Of a stretch of DNA of 64,000 nucleotides, positions 42,481 to 50,190 are shown one piece after another; position 1 is the stretch's first letter, and each line of letters begins with the position of its first letter. The stretch is from JACCTH01 sp035281645 (lineage in GTDB: Bacteria; Actinomycetota; Acidimicrobiia; Spongiisociales; ZC4RG35), in contig DATEDN010000145.1 of NCBI GenBank assembly GCA_035281645.1, positions 62,001-126,000 of the forward strand, in the 5' to 3' direction. Both the position numbers and the translations under genes were made by a program. The notes below the pieces were generated by a model. That model worked only from the letters and a program-made list of their open reading frames with translations. It was not told the DNA's origin and searched no databases.

Positions 42481-43596
42481 TTATAAGCCGCCGGCCACCA
42501 GTTCCCGAATGCGGGGGTGCCTGACCTCGCCGCCGTAGGTCACGGTGACCTGGTTCAAGATGTCATCGGAGAGATCGAGAAACCCATCTGGACCGATGAT
42601 CTCGATGAGGGCGGCGACGTTGCGGGAATACATCTGGCTGGCGTCGTAGGGTTTGCGGGAGGGGAGATCGGTATAGCCAATCACGTGCACCCCTCCATGC
42701 TCGAATGCCTCTCCGGGCTTCGTGAGAGCGCAATTGCCACCGGTGGTGGCGGCGACGTCGACGACTACCGATCCCGGTCGCATCGACTCCACCATCGCGG
42801 TCGTGATGAGGAGCGGCGCCTCCTTGCCGGGGATGGCGGCCGTGGCGATAACGACATCAGCCGTCGCCACCGGGCCAGCCAGGCTGGCCCGCACCCTTTC
42901 CTCGGCGTCGGTTTCGAGCGCACGGGCGTAGCCGCCATTGCTAGCGGCATCCTGGGGCTCCAGCTCGGACTCGATAAAGCTCGCACCGAGGCTGCGGATC
43001 TGCTCGGCGGCCGCGGCTCGCACGTCGAAGGCCGAGACCACCGCCCCCAGCCGGCGGCAGGTGGCGATGGCCTGCAGACCCGCCACCCCGGCTCCGAGGA
43101 CGAGCGCCCGGGCGGGCGGGATTGTGCCTGCGGCGGTGGTCAGCATCGGAAAGAATCGATCACATGCCTTGGCTCCTTCAAGAGCCGCCTGGTAGCCCGA
43201 AACCGTCGCTTGCGAGGAAAGGGCGTCCATCGCCTGTGCCCGGGTGGTGCGGGGAACGAGCTCGAATGCCAGCCCTGCGATCCCACGGCTGGCATAGGAA
43301 GACATCTGCCCAGGGTCCTCGAGCGGGCGTAGCAAGCCGAGAACCATGGTGTGCCGAAGGCTGGAGTCTCGGGGTGCGTTGACCGTCGCCACCAGATCCG
43401 ACTCGAACACATCCGCCCGCCCAACCACCGTTGCCCCCTCTGCTCGGTAGGCGTCATCGGAAAGTCCGGCCCGGGCCCCTGCTCGCTCCTCAACCATAAC
43501 CGAGTGACCCCTCTGGGTGAGCCGCTTGACGATGTGGGGCGTGATCGCCACCCGTCGTTCTGCGGTCTCGGTCTCTCGGAGGACGCCGATCTTCAT
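42481..43596 (-). CDS. NAD(P) transhydrogenase alpha-1 subunit (PntAA-like)
   Basis: 371-residue protein of the alanine dehydrogenase/PntA NAD-binding superfamily. KIGVLRETETAERRVAITPHIVKRLTQRGH is the N-domain signature and VLGAGVAGLQAIATCRRLGAVVSAFDVR the Rossmann segment. The late segment DLPSRKPYDASQMYSRN is typical of the proton-pumping transhydrogenase alpha chain, not of alanine dehydrogenase. The usual partners, pntAB (membrane) and pntB, are not adjacent; the next gene is a nitroreductase. So it may act with subunits encoded elsewhere or have a different dehydrogenase role. Start ATG at 43596. Confidence 0.8.
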   Translation of the reverse strand: MKIGVLRETETAERRVAITPHIVKRLTQRGHSVMVEERAGARAGLSDDAYRAEGATVVGRADVFESDLVATVNAPRDSSLRHTMVLGLLRPLEDPGQMSSYASRGIAGLAFELVPRTTRAQAMDALSSQATVSGYQAALEGAKACDRFFPMLTTAAGTIPPARALVLGAGVAGLQAIATCRRLGAVVSAFDVRAAAAEQIRSLGASFIESELEPQDAASNGGYARALETDAEERVRASLAGPVATADVVIATAAIPGKEAPLLITTAMVESMRPGSVVVDVAATTGGNCALTKPGEAFEHGGVHVIGYTDLPSRKPYDASQMYSRNVAALIEIIGPDGFLDLSDDILNQVTVTYGGEVRHPRIRELVAGGL

Positions 43597-43636
43597 GGAA
43601 AAAGACTAAAGAGGGAACAGAAAAGACGAAAGACGG

Positions 43637-43709
43637 ACAGACATCAGACTTCAGACATCAGATCGAGCCGCGGACTATCTGAAATCTGACATCTGATGTC
43701 TGTTGTCTG
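43637..43709. repeat. Palindromic repeat family 3, copy C (CAGACAT/ATGTCTG heptamers)
   Basis: Left arm 43637-43663 is made of CAGACATCAGA-like units; the right arm 43677-43703 (ATCTGAAATCTGACATCTG and on) is its near-complement, with a loop of 13 bases. It lies in the 144-base gap between the divergent starts of the pntAA-like and USP-CBS genes. The second copy is in the ilvB-ilvN gap. Apart from this element the gap shows nothing else clear. Confidence 0.8.
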
Positions 43710-43740
43710 GCACACTGACCGCCCATGACGGGGTGCCCTG

Positions 43741-44685
43741 ATCTGGCCGGTTGACCCGCAGGCCCCGATTCCGGGTCTCGGCAGCCGAGACCCGCGGGTC
43801 TGTTACACCCGGGGCAAAGGTTGTTCAGAGCTGGCGGAGCTCCTCGCTCCGGCGTCAAGCCGGGTCACCGGCGACCTCGACGAAGCCTGCATCCGTGCCC
43901 GCGCCGACTTGCTCGTTACCCGCAGGCCTCCTGGTGGTTTTTCTCTGGTGAGTGTCGTTTCCCCCCTTGACTTCGATCCCACCGAGGTCACCGCGGTCGT
44001 AGCCGCCATCGCCGGCGGCCCCCACTCCCAGCTCAACGTCCAGGTATCCGACCATCTCGCCCGGCGGCTCAACGTCGATGTCCACATTGCCACCGCCTAT
44101 AGCGAGAGCGACGCATCCGAGGAGGCCGAATCGCTCGTCGCTCGTCTGGGCGAATTTGTCCCCCATGCCAAGCAGCTATCTATTCAGGCCCTCGATCTCA
44201 CCGACTTCGTCAAGGCCCTTCCGGCGGGTGCCTTGCTCGTCCTGGGCGAGGCCGGCGGTTCGCTCCTCTCTCGGCTGGTGTTCGGACCTGGTGCGCGGCT
44301 GCGGGCCCGAGCTCAGGCCGGGGCGATCATCGTTCGGGCCGCTCCTCCGCGGGTATTTCAGGTGATGGATGACCCGGTCTTCGTGGGACCTCTCCACCTC
44401 GCCGGCGACGGGCGGCGCCTATACGACGATGAGCGGGTGGCGGTGGTCGAAGGAGGCAAGTTGGTCGGCGTCGTCGAACGGACCCGGCTGGTAGGGGCGG
44501 CGGCCGATGTTCCCATCGCCAACCTGATGGATGATCCGATCTCGGTCTCGGCGACGATGTCGTTGGTCGAAGCCGCCAGCTCGATCTCGGGAGCCCGCCA
44601 AGAATCGGGTGAGCCAAACAGGTTGTCAGGCCCGTGGCCGGTTGTCGATGGTCACGGGCATCTCATCGGAACCTACAGGCAGTAG
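43741..44685 (+). CDS. Universal-stress/CBS-like protein (start uncertain)
   Basis: Up to 314 residues. The N-half resembles an incomplete USP-type nucleotide-binding fold (DEACIRARADLLVTRRPPGGFSLVSVVSP, and the glycine-rich end LVLGEAGGSLLSRLVFGPGARLRARAQAGAIIV). The C-half (from about VMDDPVFVGPLHL) has two CBS-like units with VPIANLMDDPISVSATMSLVEAASSI. The first NUG in frame is TTG at 43909, but coding-quality sequence with strong GC3 bias continues upstream to a TGA at 43726. The best candidates are ATC at 43741 (GGTG five bases before) or CTG at 43738. Likely a stress-related ligand sensor; ligand unknown. Confidence 0.65.
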   Translation: MWPVDPQAPIPGLGSRDPRVCYTRGKGCSELAELLAPASSRVTGDLDEACIRARADLLVTRRPPGGFSLVSVVSPLDFDPTEVTAVVAAIAGGPHSQLNVQVSDHLARRLNVDVHIATAYSESDASEEAESLVARLGEFVPHAKQLSIQALDLTDFVKALPAGALLVLGEAGGSLLSRLVFGPGARLRARAQAGAIIVRAAPPRVFQVMDDPVFVGPLHLAGDGRRLYDDERVAVVEGGKLVGVVERTRLVGAAADVPIANLMDDPISVSATMSLVEAASSISGARQESGEPNRLSGPWPVVDGHGHLIGTYRQ

Positions 44686-44697
44686 CGATTGCCAGTC

Positions 44698-45843
44698 ATG
44701 AGAAGGGCCGTCATCGTCGTGATCGGCGTGCTCGCCATCTTTCACTTGGCGGGGGGTTGGTATTTCGCTGATCAAATCCGCCGCGACGCGCTGAGTCCGG
44801 ATCACGAGCCCCCGACCGACGATGTCACGATTCTGGAGGCAGGGGCGGGAACGGTGCGTCTCGCCGCCGTGCCCGGCTTCGAGCCGGACCTCACCACCAG
44901 CGGCATCGTCGGCCTGGATTGGGGGACCGGTTACGGGCAACTCGGCCCCAGCTTCACCTCCGCCGATGATGGCTCGGTCACCAGAAACATCCAGCGTCTG
45001 AGCGGCGAAGCTCCACAGCCTGGAGACGTTGGTTTTCTTGACGGGAATGCTTTTCCCGGAGATCCTTCTCAGGCATTCGGCATCGACTTCACCGAGATCG
45101 ATTACCCCACTGCACTGGGCACGATGAAGGCGTGGCGGGTCCTGGCGCCTGGCGATGTCTGGGTGATTCACGTCCACGGCCTCGGAGCGAGCAAGCGCGA
45201 GGCGCTGCGTCTCATCAAGCCACTAGCGGCGGCGGGATTTCCCCAATTGGTCATCGACTATCGCAACGATGAGGGTGCCCCCCTCGACGACTCTGGCTTC
45301 TATCAGTTCGGAGCCACGGAGTGGGAAGACATCGCCGCTGCCGTGGACCAGGCGGCCAGCGAGGGTGCCACAGGAACTGTGCTGGTGGGCTATTCGACCG
45401 GGGCGGCTCACATCCTTTCCTATCTCCAGAGGACTCCCGACAATCCGGTACTGGCGTTGATCCTCGACAGCCCCAACGTCGATTTGGAGCAGTCGATTGA
45501 TCTGGGAGCTTCGCAACGCCGCCTGCCCCTAATTCCCCTGCCATTGCCCGGGACCTTGGTTTGGACGGCCAAGCGCCTGGCCACACTCCGTTTCGGCCTC
45601 GATTGGGAGGCCACCGACTACCTCCCGGAGGCCGATCTGCTTTCGGTTCCGGTGCTCGTCATCCATGGCACCGCCGACGAGACGGTCCCCTTCCAGGTCT
45701 CAGAGGACCTCGCCGCCGCCCGCCCCGACCTGGTCAGGCTCTTCATCGTTCCCGGCGCCGGCCACGTGCGCGGGTGGAATGTCGGTCCCCAGCCCTACGA
45801 GCGAGCGGTCACAGACTTTCTCTCCGAGGTCTTGCCAACTTGA
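44698..45843 (+). CDS. Membrane-anchored alpha/beta hydrolase
   Basis: 381 residues. One N-terminal hydrophobic helix (RRAVIVVIGVLAIFHLAGGWYF) anchors an extracytoplasmic alpha/beta-hydrolase fold. The oxyanion region is WVIHVHGLGASKREALRL, the nucleophile elbow LVGYSTGAAHIL (G-Y-S-T-G), the acid in VLVIHGTADETVPF (Asp) and the catalytic His in VPGAGHVRGWN. It looks complete and active; substrate unknown. ATG at 44698 is chosen over the in-frame codon at 44689. It is 12 bases after the USP-CBS gene and 13 before the tricorn-like gene, so a shared transcript is likely. Confidence 0.87.
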   Translation: MRRAVIVVIGVLAIFHLAGGWYFADQIRRDALSPDHEPPTDDVTILEAGAGTVRLAAVPGFEPDLTTSGIVGLDWGTGYGQLGPSFTSADDGSVTRNIQRLSGEAPQPGDVGFLDGNAFPGDPSQAFGIDFTEIDYPTALGTMKAWRVLAPGDVWVIHVHGLGASKREALRLIKPLAAAGFPQLVIDYRNDEGAPLDDSGFYQFGATEWEDIAAAVDQAASEGATGTVLVGYSTGAAHILSYLQRTPDNPVLALILDSPNVDLEQSIDLGASQRRLPLIPLPLPGTLVWTAKRLATLRFGLDWEATDYLPEADLLSVPVLVIHGTADETVPFQVSEDLAAARPDLVRLFIVPGAGHVRGWNVGPQPYERAVTDFLSEVLPT

Positions 45844-45856
45844 CTAGGACATCCGC

Positions 45857-48800
45857 GTGATTGGCTACTACCGCCATCCGACGATTTTCCGCGATCGGGT
45901 CGTCTTCGTCGCCGAGGATGACCTCTGGATGGTTTCCGCCGAGGGTGGGGACGCCTTTCGATTGACGGCTAATCCCGGCACCGAGACTTTTCCTCGATTC
46001 TCGCCCGATGGAAGTCAGATCGCCTTCGTTGGTCGAGACGAGGGCCGGCTCGACGTATATGTCATGCCGGCAGCCGGTGGCAGTTCCCGGAGGATTTCGT
46101 ATCTCGGGGCCAACACACAAGTTCTCACATGGTCCCTGGATGGGGAATCGGTCATCGTCTCGAGCGACTATCAGCAGCCCTTCGAGGGCTGGGGCCACCT
46201 CTGGCGAATTCCAATCGACGGTCCCGCCCCCGAGGCGTTGGCCTGGGGTCCGGCCCGCGCCATCTCCTACGAGAGGGGCGGTCCGGGAGTGGTGATAGGT
46301 CGCAACAGTTTCGATCCGGCTCGGTGGAAGCGATATCGAGGGGGCCGGGCAGGAAGCCTCTGGGTCGACCGGGAGGGCGAAGGCGAGTTCACGATCCTCG
46401 TGGATCCGGGTGGCAACCTCGCCGACCCTATGTGGATCGGGCGCCGGATTTACTTCTTGTCCGACCACGAGGGAGTGGGAAACATCTACTCGGTGTCCCC
46501 AACTGGAACCGGGCTGCGACGACACACCCACCACGACGATTTCTATGCCCGCTTTTCATCTTCCGATGGACGTCGCATCGTCTATCACTGCGGCGCCGAC
46601 CTCTGGATCTTCGACCCCCGGCGGGATGAGAGCCGGCGCCTCGACGTCAATTTGCCGTCGGCCCGACCGCAACGCAACCGTCGGTTCATCCCGGTCACGC
46701 CCCGGAATCTGGAATCGGTCTCGCTTCACCCTGAGGGGCACACGGTGGCAGCGGTCGTGAGAGGAGGCGTCTTCTCCATGCCCCTGTGGGAGGGATCTCC
46801 GATACGACATGGGCTGGTCTCAGAGGCCCGCCAGCGGCTGCCCGAATGGCTGGCCGACGGCGCCTCACTGGTCATGGTCTCCGATGAGAGCGGGGAGGAC
46901 GAGCTGGTGGTGACCAACGATGCCACCAGCCCGGAGAGGCGACGCCGAAGCCGCCGGCGGACCGACCTCGGTCGGGTCCGCACGCTCCATCCCTCTCCAA
47001 CCAATCGCGATGCGGTCGCCATCACCAACCACCGCCACGAGCTGTTGTTGGTCAATCCCAGCAACGGCCGCATCCAGCTCGTCCACCACAGCCCGTACGG
47101 CTGGACCGCGGGAGTGAGCTGGTCGCCCGATGGGGCCTATCTGGCGTTCGGGGCCGTCACCAGCCGCACTACCTCCAACATCTGTATCTACGAGGTGGGA
47201 AGCGGCCGGACTCATGTGCTGGGAGGCCCGGAGTTCGAGGATTGGAGTCCCAGCTTTGACCCGGAGGGCAAGTACCTGGCGTTTCTGTCGGTTCGCGCTT
47301 TCGAGCCCATCCCCGACTCCCATTTCCACGATTACGGATTTCCTCGAGGAGGCATGCTGATGCTCCTCCCTCTGGCAGCTGAAACACCCTCTCCCTTCAC
47401 ACCGAGCCAGCGCAAACCTCGGGCCCCCGGCGCACCGCCAGAGGGCGGGCCGCCCAAGCCCCCGGAGCCGGCGGCCGAGCGTCCCGACGGCGAACCGGCC
47501 CCGCCGCCACCGCCGCCCGCCACTACCAAGATCGACTTCGAAGGTCTCGCGGAGAGGATCGTCGCCTTCCCGACTCCCCCCGGCGTCTACAGCCGGATCC
47601 TTTTGGCCCGCGGGCGGGCTTTGTACCTCGTCCACCCGCTCGAACGAGAGGCCAACTTCGGGGAGGAGACGAGTGGGGGAGCGCGACTCGACGCCTGGGA
47701 TTTCGGCAACGACAAATCGGAAACGATCGCTGAGGGCGTGACGGGCCTTACCGTCTCCCGGGACGGGAAGGTCATCGCCTACCGGACCAAGAAGGCCTTG
47801 CGCGTGGTACCGGTTGGCTTCAAAGACGACAAGTCGGGCAACGAGCGGGCAGGGCGGGAAACGGGATTCGTGGACCTTGATCGGCTTCGGGTTGAAGTCA
47901 TCCCGGGTGCGGAATGGAAGCAGATGTTCTCGGAGGCCTGGCGTCTGCAGCGAGACCACTACTGGTGGGAAACCATGGGCGGAGTCGACTGGCCGTCGAT
48001 CCACGATCGCTACCGCGACCTGGTCGATCGAGTCGCCAGCCGGGCGGAGTTCTCCGATCTGCTCTGGGAGATGCAGGGCGAATTGGGGACATCACATGCC
48101 TACGAGTTGGGCGGGGATTATCGGCCGGCCCCGGTTTGGACTCAGGGCCATTTGGGTGCGCGGGTGGTGTATGAGCGCGGCGGCTGGAAAATCGTCGACA
48201 TTCCAAGAGGGGACTCGTGGGATCAGCAGTCATCTTCCCCGCTGGCTGCCCCCGGGATCGATGTGGCCGTGGGAGATCGCATCTTGGAGATCGACGACCG
48301 GCCGGTCGATGCCAAGGTATCGCCCGCTTCACGGTTGGTGGAGCGGGGCGGGAGAACCATCACTCTGACCGTGCGACGCGGCCGGGGCAAAGCGCGCCGA
48401 GTAGTGATTAACCCCCTTAACGATGCGACACGGCTGTGGTATCGAGCGTGGGTGCGTGGGAACCGCGAGTACCTGGCCGAACACTCGCAGGGACGGGTCG
48501 GGTACGTCCATATTCCCGATATGGGACCGTCCGGTTTCTCGGAGTTCCACCGATCATGGAAGTCCGAAGTGGATCGCCCGGGATTGGTGATCGATGTCCG
48601 CTTCAATCGCGGTGGCAACGTCAGCCAGCTCCTCCTCGAGCGGCTGTTGCGAGAGCGGGTGGGCTACCAGATCACCCGCTGGCGAGCTCCTTCAGCAATG
48701 CCCTCTGACGCCCCGATGGGCCCAATGGTTTGCCTTACCAACGAGAACGCCGGCTCCGACGGCGACATCTTCTCCCACGTCTTCAAGATGAAGGGACTGG

Positions 48801-49114
48801 GACCCCTGATCGGCACTCGCACCTGGGGCGGCGTGGTAGGGATATGGCCCCAGCAATCGCTGGTGGACGGAACGGTCACAACCCAGCCCGAGTTCCACAC
48901 CTGGTTCACGGACGTGGGCTATGCAGTCGAGAACTTCGGGGCGACTCCTGATCTCGAGGTCATCAACAGCCCCCAGGATTACGCCCGCGGCTTCGACCGC
49001 CAGCTCGAGGCGGGTCTTGGGGAGTTGCTCAAGCTGATCGAGGCCGCCCCGGGAGCGCCGGAATTCGGGGACCGCCCGCTCACCCGGCCACCCGCCTTCC
49101 CCCGGCTCTCCTAG
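45857..49114 (+). CDS. Tricorn-like protease (S41 family)
   Basis: 1,085-residue protein with the tricorn protease plan. Two beta-propellers come first (FSPDGSQIAFVG and similar TolB-like strands from residue about 10 to 520). A proline-rich insert follows (about 510-555, six prolines in a row), then the C1 domain, a PDZ domain (about 760-850) and the S41 C2 domain. The Ser-His pair of the tricorn active site is kept as GTSHAYE (S746, H747) and the nucleophile as NENAGSDGD (S967), close to the archaeal numbering. It probably degrades oligopeptides to small peptides in the cytoplasm. GTG at 45857. It converges with leuB, overlapping four bases. Confidence 0.92.
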   Translation: MIGYYRHPTIFRDRVVFVAEDDLWMVSAEGGDAFRLTANPGTETFPRFSPDGSQIAFVGRDEGRLDVYVMPAAGGSSRRISYLGANTQVLTWSLDGESVIVSSDYQQPFEGWGHLWRIPIDGPAPEALAWGPARAISYERGGPGVVIGRNSFDPARWKRYRGGRAGSLWVDREGEGEFTILVDPGGNLADPMWIGRRIYFLSDHEGVGNIYSVSPTGTGLRRHTHHDDFYARFSSSDGRRIVYHCGADLWIFDPRRDESRRLDVNLPSARPQRNRRFIPVTPRNLESVSLHPEGHTVAAVVRGGVFSMPLWEGSPIRHGLVSEARQRLPEWLADGASLVMVSDESGEDELVVTNDATSPERRRRSRRRTDLGRVRTLHPSPTNRDAVAITNHRHELLLVNPSNGRIQLVHHSPYGWTAGVSWSPDGAYLAFGAVTSRTTSNICIYEVGSGRTHVLGGPEFEDWSPSFDPEGKYLAFLSVRAFEPIPDSHFHDYGFPRGGMLMLLPLAAETPSPFTPSQRKPRAPGAPPEGGPPKPPEPAAERPDGEPAPPPPPPATTKIDFEGLAERIVAFPTPPGVYSRILLARGRALYLVHPLEREANFGEETSGGARLDAWDFGNDKSETIAEGVTGLTVSRDGKVIAYRTKKALRVVPVGFKDDKSGNERAGRETGFVDLDRLRVEVIPGAEWKQMFSEAWRLQRDHYWWETMGGVDWPSIHDRYRDLVDRVASRAEFSDLLWEMQGELGTSHAYELGGDYRPAPVWTQGHLGARVVYERGGWKIVDIPRGDSWDQQSSSPLAAPGIDVAVGDRILEIDDRPVDAKVSPASRLVERGGRTITLTVRRGRGKARRVVINPLNDATRLWYRAWVRGNREYLAEHSQGRVGYVHIPDMGPSGFSEFHRSWKSEVDRPGLVIDVRFNRGGNVSQLLLERLLRERVGYQITRWRAPSAMPSDAPMGPMVCLTNENAGSDGDIFSHVFKMKGLGPLIGTRTWGGVVGIWPQQSLVDGTVTTQPEFHTWFTDVGYAVENFGATPDLEVINSPQDYARGFDRQLEAGLGELLKLIEAAPGAPEFGDRPLTRPPAFPRLS

Positions 49115-50166
49115 CCGGCGATCCGGGAGGCGATGGCGGACCCGATCTCGGAAGTCGTCATCCCCATCTCCGGTCCCGCCATGGCTTTGAGATCGGCGAG
49201 CACAGACACGGCCGCTTCTTCCACCGCTTTGGCGGCTTCGGACTGGCCGAGATGGTCCAGACACAGAGCCAGCGAGAGAATCGCCGCAACTGGATTTGCC
49301 CAGCCCTTCCCGGCGATGTCGGGGGCCGAACCGTGGACCGGCTCGAACACCGAGGGGTACCGACGGCTGGGATTGAGGTTCGCCGAGGCCGCCAGCCCCA
49401 AGCCTCCCTGGATGGCGGCGCCGAGGTCGGTGATGATGTCTCCGAACAAGTTGTCGGTGACGATCACGTCAAACCTTTGCGGATTCGAGACCAGGTAGAG
49501 ACAGGCGGCGTCCACATGCACGTAATCGGAAGCGACAGCGGGGTACTCCGGGGCGAGCTCATCGCAGGTCCGCTGCCAGAGACTGCCGGCATACGTGAGG
49601 ACGTTGGTCTTGTGGCAGAGGGTGAGGCGGCCCGAGCGAGTGCTGGCAAGCTCATAAGCGAAGCGGATCACCCGTTCGACCCCGAGACGGGTGTTGATCG
49701 ACTCTTGAGTTGCCACCTCGTCAGGCCCGCCCCGTCGCAACACTCCGCCCGCTCCGGCATAAAGGCCCTCCGTGTTCTCGCGCACGACCACCAGGTCGCA
49801 CTGTTCCGGCTCGAGCCGGGCAATCGGACTCGGAACCCCCGGGTAGAGCCGGATAGGTCGCAGGTTGACGTATAGATCGAAGTCGAAACGCAGCTTGAGC
49901 AGTAGACCCCGCTCGAGCACTCCGGGCGGCACCTCGGGTGTGCCCACCGCTCCGAGGAGGATGGCATCGTGAGCGGCCAGCTCGTCCTCCACTGAGGTGG
50001 GGAGAACCTCGCCCGTGGCCAGAAATCGTCTGCCACCGAGGTCGTAGTCGCTGGTCTCGAAGGCAATCTCAAAGCGTTCGGCGGCTGCGTCGAGGGCGCG
50101 CAACGCTTGCTCGATCACTTCCGGGCCAACTCCGTCTCCGCCGATGACGGCAAATCGATACGCCAT
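49111..50166 (-). CDS. leuB: 3-Isopropylmalate dehydrogenase
   Basis: NAD-dependent beta-decarboxylating dehydrogenase of leucine synthesis, 351 residues. N-terminus VIGGDGVGPEVIEQALRAL; the substrate segment LLLKLRFDFDLYVNLRPIRLYPG; the acidic loop VVRENTEGLYAG; LCHKTNVLTYAG; the metal Asp region VIVTDNLFGDIITDLGAAIQGGLGLAASAN; and SVFEPVHGSAPDIAGKGWANPVAAILS are all canonical. It is not next to leuA or ilv genes (these lie 5 kb away in the same orientation), and leuCD are outside the window. Start ATG at 50166, divergent from kup with 24 bases between. Confidence 0.95.
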   Translation of the reverse strand: MAYRFAVIGGDGVGPEVIEQALRALDAAAERFEIAFETSDYDLGGRRFLATGEVLPTSVEDELAAHDAILLGAVGTPEVPPGVLERGLLLKLRFDFDLYVNLRPIRLYPGVPSPIARLEPEQCDLVVVRENTEGLYAGAGGVLRRGGPDEVATQESINTRLGVERVIRFAYELASTRSGRLTLCHKTNVLTYAGSLWQRTCDELAPEYPAVASDYVHVDAACLYLVSNPQRFDVIVTDNLFGDIITDLGAAIQGGLGLAASANLNPSRRYPSVFEPVHGSAPDIAGKGWANPVAAILSLALCLDHLGQSEAAKAVEEAAVSVLADLKAMAGPEMGMTTSEIGSAIASRIAG

Positions 50167-50190
50167 CCGAGCAAGTTACCGTGGCCGGCC

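Noticed and set aside
43637..43709. Possible CRISPR-like array of heptamers
   Set aside because: Units are seven to eight bases, inverted and without unique spacers; no cas genes in the window.
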